Assembly: GCF_032118995.1 (NCBI RefSeq)
Contig: NC_092666.1
Location: 9,684,501-9,748,500 of the forward strand
Source of the DNA: Asterias amurensis
Taxonomy: Eukaryota; Echinodermata; Asteroidea; Forcipulatida; Asteriidae
Direction of reading: 5' to 3'
Length of the DNA stretch: 64,000 nt
How positions within the stretch are numbered: the stretch's first letter is position 1; each line of letters opens with the position of its first letter. This document shows positions 58,114 through 64,000 of this stretch, piece after piece. Under the pieces are notes generated by a model, which was given only the letters and a program-made list of their open reading frames with translations, made no database searches and was not told where the DNA came from. The position numbers were made by a program, and so were the translations under genes.

Positions 58114-58487
58114 AGACACTGGACACTATTGGTAATTGTCAAAGACTAGCCTTCACAGTTGGTGTATCTCAACATTATGCATAAAATAACAAACCTGTGA
58201 AAATTTGAGCTCAATTGGTCATCGAACTTGCAAGATTATAATGAAAGAAAAAACACCCTTGTCACACTAAGTTGTGTGCGTTTAGATGGTTGATTTCAAG
58301 TTCTAAATCCGAGGTCTCGAAATCAAATTCGTGGAAAATTACTTCTTTCTCGAAAACTATGGCACCTCAGAGGGAGCCGTTTCTCACAATGTTTTATACC
58401 ATCAACCTCTCTCCATTATCGTCACCAATTAAGGTTTTATGATGATAATTATTTTGAGTAATTATCAATAGTGTCCACTGTCTTTAA
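58110..58487 (-). mobile_element. Family A MITE, second of three joined copies
   Basis: Well preserved: ACACTGGACACTATTGGTAA to TCAATAGTGTCCACTGTC. TTAA at both ends, each shared with a neighbour. Confidence 0.9.
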
Positions 58488-58826
58488 AGGCAGTGGACAC
58501 TCTTGGTAATTACTCAAAATAAGTATTAGCATAAAACCTTGCTAGAACAAGCAACATGGAGAGAGATTGATAGTATAAAACATTGTGAGAAACGGCTCCA
58601 TCTGAAGTGACGTAGTTTTCGAGAAAGAAGTAGTTTTCCACGAATTTAATTTCGAGACCTCAGAATTAGATTTTGAGGTCTCGAAATCAAAGATCTGAAA
58701 GCACACAGCTTCGTGTGACAATGGTGTTTTTTCATATTTCATAGTTATCTCGCAACTTCGACGAATTGAGCTCAAATTTTCACAGGTTGTTGAGATACAA
58801 TCCCCAAACGTGTCCAGTGTATTTAA
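58484..58826 (+). mobile_element. Family A MITE, third of three joined copies
   Basis: Opposite orientation to the first two; GGCAGTGGACACTCTTGGTA to CGTGTCCAGTGTATTTAA, with the 3' part shortened. Confidence 0.85.
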
Positions 58827-59019
58827 CTAATTTTTGCAGTTATATCGCAAGTCCTTTTGGTTGGTAAGACTTGCAACACTGATCTATTTTCTTAAGAATA
58901 TGGACGGATTTACACTTATTTCAAATAAAAACTTTACAATAAATAACTTATTTATGACTCAAGGGTGGATCCCAGTTTTTAGACAAGCTTTGAGCCTAGA
59001 GAAAAGACTTTATCTATAG

Positions 59020-59053
59020 CCCCTTTCGAAACCACGGCTTCGGCTTGGGATTC
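59020..59053. mobile_element. Family C MITE, left end only
   Basis: CCCCTTTCGAAACCACGGCT with CGGCTTGGGATTC, then unrelated sequence. Confidence 0.65.
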
Positions 59054-59867
59054 ACCATTTTATAGCAAGCCCACACAATACAATTTTCTACTATGTTGTA
59101 TAGCCTAACATAAAAATATTGAAACAACATCAAGTACTTCATTAATTCATATAATTATGAGTGACCCACTCAATGAGATTGTTTCAATCGCTTTTTGTTT
59201 TGCATACATGCTTTGGGGGGTTTTATGGTCAAAGGTCCCACAGTCGGGGTGACTCTCAAATTCATCCGCCATTTTGAGATAGTTGACAAAATGGTGGACA
59301 CAACGATGGCCATACAGTCTGCTCTAGTCATAGAACACTGTTAAGCTGTTAAGAAGAAGTTCTGCGTTTAAACGCAGCGGACACTATTGGTAATTACTCA
59401 AAATAATTCTACATTGTGTTTCGTTTTACTGTCCCCATGTCTCAACAAGAGTACTGTTTTATAATATTAGTTTGATAAAAACAATGGTTCGGTATTTAAC
59501 ATAACAAAACGTATACAGTAGCCTACAGTAAAACACACACACACACACTACCATTCACATTATCTATGAATAAGAACATATGTATACAAATCGGTAACAT
59601 CGGATACTATAAACAACTTTACTAAAAGTCACAGCCAAATTTAACAAAATATTTATGGGATGTTGAACTTAAAACTTGATGTAAAAAATAACGTGATTGT
59701 ATGGGAGTGTATTAATGAATACTGGTCCCTCCCAAGTGTACAAGTTTGTCGGCAAAAATTATTATTTTGAAGAAAAATCATATCGTCGGTCTTGTCTCAT
59801 AATTCATTAAATTCATGAAGACAGTTTATGTTATATAGTTTGATGAACCTGAATTGATTTTTGGGGT
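59054..59867. other. Intergenic sequence
   Basis: It holds a short family A fragment (59368-59410, GCGGACACTATTGGTAATTA) and a CA microsatellite at 59533-59549; otherwise nothing recognised. Confidence 0.55.
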
Positions 59868-59988
59868 TGAACAAAGAATTGACTGGAGTGGGATTCGAAC
59901 CAACGACCTCCGGATTAACGTGCCGGCGCTATACCAATCCGGAGGTCGTTGGTTCGAATCCCACTCTAGTCAATTCTTTGTTCAACCC
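59868..59988. mobile_element. tRNA-related sequence folded into a hairpin
   Basis: A ~54-bp arm (TTGACTGGAGTGGGATTCGA, ACCAACGACCTCCGGATT) is repeated in inverse with one mismatch around a 19-base loop. GGTTCGAATCCCAC is a perfect tRNA B-box/T-loop, present on both strands. This looks like the head of a tRNA-derived SINE joined to an inverted copy of itself; a functional tRNA is not formed. Confidence 0.7.
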
Positions 59989-60042
59989 CCAAAATCATTT
60001 CAAAATTTACCCAGTCAGGTTAATATTGAACCTGAATTGAGT

Positions 60043-60241
60043 TAGACTTTTGGACAAGTCGTCGGTACCACGCGGTGAGATAGTCGAGTTGTGGCGGTGC
60101 TCTCGCGAGATCACTGCTCTAGCGCGAACTGCTGGTTGCCCATAGTAGTGAGAGCGGTAGTCTCACGGGGCCAGCATACCGCGGGAGAGAGTCGGAACGC
60201 TATCATCGTAAAAGACATTTAACGACTTGTCCACAAGTCTA
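60043..60241. mobile_element. MITE with perfect 9-bp target duplication
   Basis: TAGACTTTTGGACAAGTCGT on the left, ACGACTTGTCCACAAGTCTA on the right, 199 bp in all. GAATTGAGT flanks at 60034-60042 and 60242-60250. A 9-bp duplication suggests a Mutator-like origin. The interior is GC-rich with TCTCGCGAGA and inverted GAGA/TCTC motifs. Confidence 0.88.
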
Positions 60242-60250
60242 GAATTGAGT

Positions 60251-60583
60251 CTGCACGGTGCTGTGTAAAGGAAAAGGTCCCATACTTCAAATCGTATGCT
60301 CCAAATCGAGCGTCACTAAGTGACGGATTCGATTGCTTTTATCTATAGGAGGCCATGATTATGACTATAAATGGACTTGTTCTCAAAAATATTTAAAATA
60401 TTGTACTATTGCAAAATATTGCTTCATGAACCTTTGTTTTCCTCCGCATACCATGTATGGAAAACAATTATAAAGAGCATCACGGAGTGACATATTTCGT
60501 GCGCTATATATAATAAGTCACTGGCATTATTATGGACCTATGCTGATTAAATAATTAATTAATACTATTTCAAAATAATTGCT
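60251..60583. other. Likely 3' flank/UTR of the GT92 gene
   Basis: AT-rich sequence. TTATT-rich words on the - strand could include a polyadenylation signal, but none is decisive. Confidence 0.4.
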
Positions 60584-62065
60584 TCATGGACTTTTAACAT
60601 CATCTTCGAAGAATTTAATGATGTTTTCATTGTCAGTTTCAGATGCAGCTTCCAGTAAGGTTTTCATCTTTGCTTTTTTGATTTGTTTCCATATGTTGAC
60701 CATGCTCTCATCTAGAACATCGAACTCGGGCAAATCAAAATGGCGGACCCTTGGGTTATCGCCACGGTAGTGTACCAAACGCATCTCAGTTTCAGGGTTT
60801 ATGGACTTTGTCTCACCTCCAAGTTTGATAGCATGGATTTTAAAATAATGCACGTTGATAGGCCGGAGAATATTCTTGTCTCTACCGGTGTTCTGAAGTG
60901 TTGGCTCAGACGGACGCCAGCGATTTCGCTCCATGATGGACCCTTCGAGAACCTCCGAAGTATTAGGGCGGCCAAAGAACCAATTCTGAAGTCTTATAGC
61001 ACCTAATTTATTGAGTCTCGGATCCCGTAAGAAATTAGGTATCTTTGGATTGGCTGGGTTCATGGGCTGGACGTATTCGTCGACATCAATCTTCATCATC
61101 CAATGGGTGTCATATCTGTGACGCCATAAACAGTCATTCTCGTGGGCTATTTGCACTTCTAAGTAACTCTTCTCTTCAGACGGTCTGTGAGACCATGGGA
61201 TAACGGTGACAAACCCACTGTCTACATACTCTTTGACTGTCTCACGTAACAAACTCATCTTCTCGACCGCATTGTCGTAGATATAAGCGTGTTCCACACC
61301 CATAAAGCGATGATAATCCAGCCAATCTGGTAAGAAGTCATCCATGTCCTTGACCATTGTGCAAACACTCAAGAAGTGTTTCTTAGTGAGCGGCCAGCTG
61401 CCCGCTCGACACACCGTCAAATTGGCGTAAGCAAACATGTACCATTTCGGTCGCCATGTTACCTTGTAAAAACTCATGGTAAAATTAGTTCTACCAATGT
61501 AAATCTCCGGTAGCGGGCATGTTAAGACGAATACATACTGAGCTAAATAACCGAAGCTCCGGTAGTCATTCACGATTGGGTCGCTCTGTGTCCGTTCACC
61601 ATTCTCGAACTCACAAATGAACTTATCCTCTGCCCAATTGTCCCGGAGAAACCGTACTCCTACAAAGACAACGCTCTGAGATGCTGGATTAGAGAAGATC
61701 GAATGAATTGTTGGCATGTCGCTCTTTGAGAGTTTACGAGTGAAAAAGCAAGTGTCCTCGACAGGGAAAGAGTATGAATATTCACTGCTGTTGTATCTGA
61801 TATCATACATTGTCTCTGTGTTTCGTCTAAAAGCTTTCTCTGCGGCTATTCTCTGCAACCGAACTTCCTTGGTATCTGGAACTGGTACAACGCCACTGGG
61901 TGCCTGTCTGAGATAGGGAACGGAGAGAGCCCATAGGAACAAGGTTATCAAAAACGCTATCCATCCTGCTCCTGGATAGGTCAGTAAGTTATAACGGACC
62001 CGTCGGAACATTGCCCCGGCTTTACAGCATCCCGCACCGCTGTTTTTCCTGTAGGTTTGAATCAT
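60584..62065 (-). CDS. Glycosyltransferase family 92 protein, intronless
   Basis: A 493-residue predicted type II Golgi membrane enzyme of the GT92 (former DUF23) family, whose characterised members add galactose to glycan cores. A short basic N-terminus is followed by a membrane anchor at about 35-52 (WIAFLITLFLWALSVPYL), a stem, and the catalytic domain. The family signature starts near 231 (FLSVCTMVKDMDDFLPDWLD, then YHRFMGVEHAYIYDN). The metal/nucleotide-sugar DxD motif is DVDEY at 327-331, followed by FFGRP near 363 and MRLVHYRGDNP near 428. N-glycosylation sequons lie at 92, 194, 215 and 368. I chose the first Met at 62065 (G at -3); Met19 is an alternative start. The length and a single open exon indicate a complete, probably functional gene. 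Acceptor specificity cannot be read from the sequence. Confidence 0.9.
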   Translation of the reverse strand: MIQTYRKNSGAGCCKAGAMFRRVRYNLLTYPGAGWIAFLITLFLWALSVPYLRQAPSGVVPVPDTKEVRLQRIAAEKAFRRNTETMYDIRYNSSEYSYSFPVEDTCFFTRKLSKSDMPTIHSIFSNPASQSVVFVGVRFLRDNWAEDKFICEFENGERTQSDPIVNDYRSFGYLAQYVFVLTCPLPEIYIGRTNFTMSFYKVTWRPKWYMFAYANLTVCRAGSWPLTKKHFLSVCTMVKDMDDFLPDWLDYHRFMGVEHAYIYDNAVEKMSLLRETVKEYVDSGFVTVIPWSHRPSEEKSYLEVQIAHENDCLWRHRYDTHWMMKIDVDEYVQPMNPANPKIPNFLRDPRLNKLGAIRLQNWFFGRPNTSEVLEGSIMERNRWRPSEPTLQNTGRDKNILRPINVHYFKIHAIKLGGETKSINPETEMRLVHYRGDNPRVRHFDLPEFDVLDESMVNIWKQIKKAKMKTLLEAASETDNENIIKFFEDDVKSP

Positions 62066-62493
62066 GGCGTTGGATATCCAAAAGCAAGTCCGCTAAACTG
62101 CGTCCCACGATGTCACAAGTTGAACGAAAAACCTTTCCTCAAAACGCTCCTTACAAAACTCTCCAAAACATCATGTCAAAGAATTTGTGGTTATCTCTGA
62201 ACTCCAAACGCCAAAAGTTTCTACTTTCATTCTGCTTTGGTAAGGATTGTTTAGTTAGTGTTACCAAAGCATCGCGAACGCAGTCGTCGTTGAGATGTTC
62301 AATTTCAAGTTATCAAGAAGTAGGCCTACCAAGGCGGGAAACTGTTGATCCAACGACTTTATCGTCTGCTCTCTCAGTGGTTCACTCTGCATTGGTCCTT
62401 GGTTGAAGAAAACGGATTATGACCTATATTTGAAAAAAAAAGAGGATTAGAAAATAGTCTTCTGCCAGATCCAGGATTATGGCAAGGGAACTT
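62066..62493 (-). other. Upstream region of the GT92 gene
   Basis: It probably includes the 5' UTR. An ORF on the other strand (62011-62406) overlaps the gene's start and looks like an antisense shadow. No TATA box is evident. Confidence 0.4.
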
Positions 62494-62765
62494 TTAAGCC
62501 GTGTTCCAATAGGACGTTTTTTGTTAAAGCATCGCGACTTTTCTGTAGAATTAACAAAATTAAATCCAATCGGGATGCATGGTAAACTGACCTCCCTGTC
62601 AACTTACCGCGACCGTGGTGTGAAACTTAAGCCGTTTTTCCATTGAACTTTTTTTTAAGACACCGCAACTTTTCAGTAGATTTAACAAAATTAAGTTCAA
62701 TGGGGAGCCTGGCATGAGATAAACTGACCTCCCTGTTAATTTACAACGACCGTGATAAGCCGAAA
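62494..62765. repeat. ~134-bp tandem duplication
   Basis: TAAGCCGT...CCAAT begins at 62494 and TAAGCCGT...CCATT at 62628. The words AACAAAATTAA, GATAAACTGACCTCCCTGT (or its variant) and ACGACCGTG follow in both. Confidence 0.8.
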
Positions 62766-63447
62766 GACGTTGACAGAAGAGCCATGGTAAAGTTATCATG
62801 GGTAGATTTCACAAAGAGTTAAGACTAGCCTTATCTCGAGTAAACCTACTGCGACCACGCTGTAAAACGATATGCAAACTTGGGAACGCACGGCAGAAAT
62901 CACCCTGCGCAAGAAATGGTCCAATGGGAACAAGGTTTCTCATGCCTGTATGCTTCGTTTTTAAAAGGGCAAGGGCAATAGGGCACCAAGGCATTTTTCC
63001 TTGGAATGGCACCCTATGAGGAAATTGTAAATTTCTATACTGGAGCATTTCAAGGGCACCAAGGCAATGACCAGGGGGCTCCGTTGCCTCGGTGAGGTAT
63101 TAGGCCTTCTTATTCGGGATTATGGTGAGGGAACTTTTGGCCATCACACAAAACAATTAACCTGGAGGGAACTAACATTGTTAGAGAGATTGGACACTGC
63201 TCTATTAAGTTCCCTTATGTTCAGTGAAACCCCTGGGGTTTGACAAGCTATAGAGGTTTCTTCTATTGTCGTCCTTGGTTGCCGAAGACGGAAAATGCCA
63301 TGTATCATTATAGCAAAAAATAGGATTAGGGGTAGGGTATAGGGTTAGAATACACTTTAGGGGTGTCGGAACATTATATTCGGGTGTCGGAACGTATAAG
63401 TAGGAAGGTCGGATACGCGTGTAACTGGAAAATGTAGTTGTTACACA
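62766..63447. other. No recognised gene
   Basis: It includes duplicated GGGCACCAAGGCA words (62978 and 63053) and a GGATTAGGGGTAGGGTATAG stretch near 63325. The ORFs are short. Confidence 0.5.
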
Positions 63448-63785
63448 GGTGTTGTCAAAGACCGGCCTTCTCACTTGCTGTATCTCAACATAATATGCAC
63501 AAAATAACAAACCTGTGAAAATTTGAGCTCAATTGGTCGTCGAAGTTGCGAGAATGGAAAAAAAACACCTTGTTGCACAAGTTGTGTGCTTTATTTAGAT
63601 GCTTGATTTCGGGACCTCAAAATCAAATTCAACGTCTCGAAATTAAACTCAAATATTTTAGTGAAATTACGTTAATTCAGAGGAAGCCGTTTCTCATAGT
63701 GTGTTAATACTGTCAACAGCTCTCCATTTCTCATTACCAAAGTAAGTTTTTTGCTATTTTGAGTAGAAACCGAAAGTATTTTTAA
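63448..63785 (-). mobile_element. Family A MITE, 5' end worn
   Basis: TTGTCAAAGACCGGCCTTCT begins the recognisable part. It ends at TTAA 63782-63785, shared with the next copy. Confidence 0.78.
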
Positions 63786-64000
63786 AGACACTGGACACTA
63801 TTGTCAAAGACCAGTCTTCTCACTTGATGGATCTCAACATATGCATCAAACCTGTGAAAATTTGAGCTCAATTGCCTGTCGAAGTTGCGAGATAATAATG
63901 GAAGAAAAAAACACCCTTGTCAAACGAAGTTGTGTGCTTTTTGATGCTTGATTTCGAGACCTCAGTTCTTAACCTGAGGTCTCGAAAACAAATTCGTGGA
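63782..64000 (-). mobile_element. Family A MITE running off the window end
   Basis: It starts TTAAAGACACTGGACACTAT. The core GAGACCTCAG / CTGAGGTCTCG is intact; the remainder lies beyond 64000. Confidence 0.85.

Noticed and set aside
62011-62406. 131-codon + strand ORF
   Set aside because: Antisense to the start of the GT92 gene and without recognisable content.

Overview
The window is animal genomic DNA, almost certainly from an echinoderm and probably a sea star. It carries the 3' end of a spliced DYRK1A/minibrain kinase gene, one intronless glycosyltransferase-92 gene, tRNA-derived SINEs, and very many short inverted-repeat transposons (MITEs) of types I associate with echinoderm genomes. 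The species guess rests on memory of these repeats and is an inference. I recognised no complete transposase, reverse transcriptase, LTR element or virus-like fossil.

Layout. From 1 to about 4510 lie the last three coding exons and 3' UTR of DYRK1A on the + strand, with a tRNA-Leu-like SINE pair in the last intron. From 4.5 to 19.7 kb there is no convincing gene; the region is a patchwork of MITEs, some nested in one another, one tRNA-derived SINE and AT-rich filler. From 18.4 to 19.6 kb there are small arrays of the same repeats that later dominate the centre of the window.

From about 19,790 to 56,550 is the dominant structure: a giant inverted repeat. The left arm (about 19,790-31,028) and right arm (about 44,778-56,550) are reverse complements, 96-97% identical in the blocks I compared by eye. 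They surround a spacer of about 13.7 kb built mostly from a 48-bp/30-bp satellite whose junctions are themselves near-perfect palindromes. Each arm carries, in mirror order, a tandem end repeat, a CpG-rich block with CCAAT boxes, an 86-codon ORF, a ~140-bp array, a ~280-bp array, a 26-bp minisatellite, a series of short exon-like modules with splice signals, and many MITEs. The arms differ in copy number at every array and by insertions. One MITE is present only in the left arm, with a clean empty TTAA site in the right. The arms are therefore an old duplication, not a trivial sequencing fold-back.

From 56.6 to 60.5 kb is another MITE/SINE field, including three TTAA-type MITEs joined end to end. 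From 60,584 to 62,065 on the - strand is a full-length intronless GT92 gene for a type II Golgi membrane enzyme. After it come a ~134-bp tandem duplication and more MITEs to the window end. The two real genes are unrelated in function; nothing links them to the palindrome except position.
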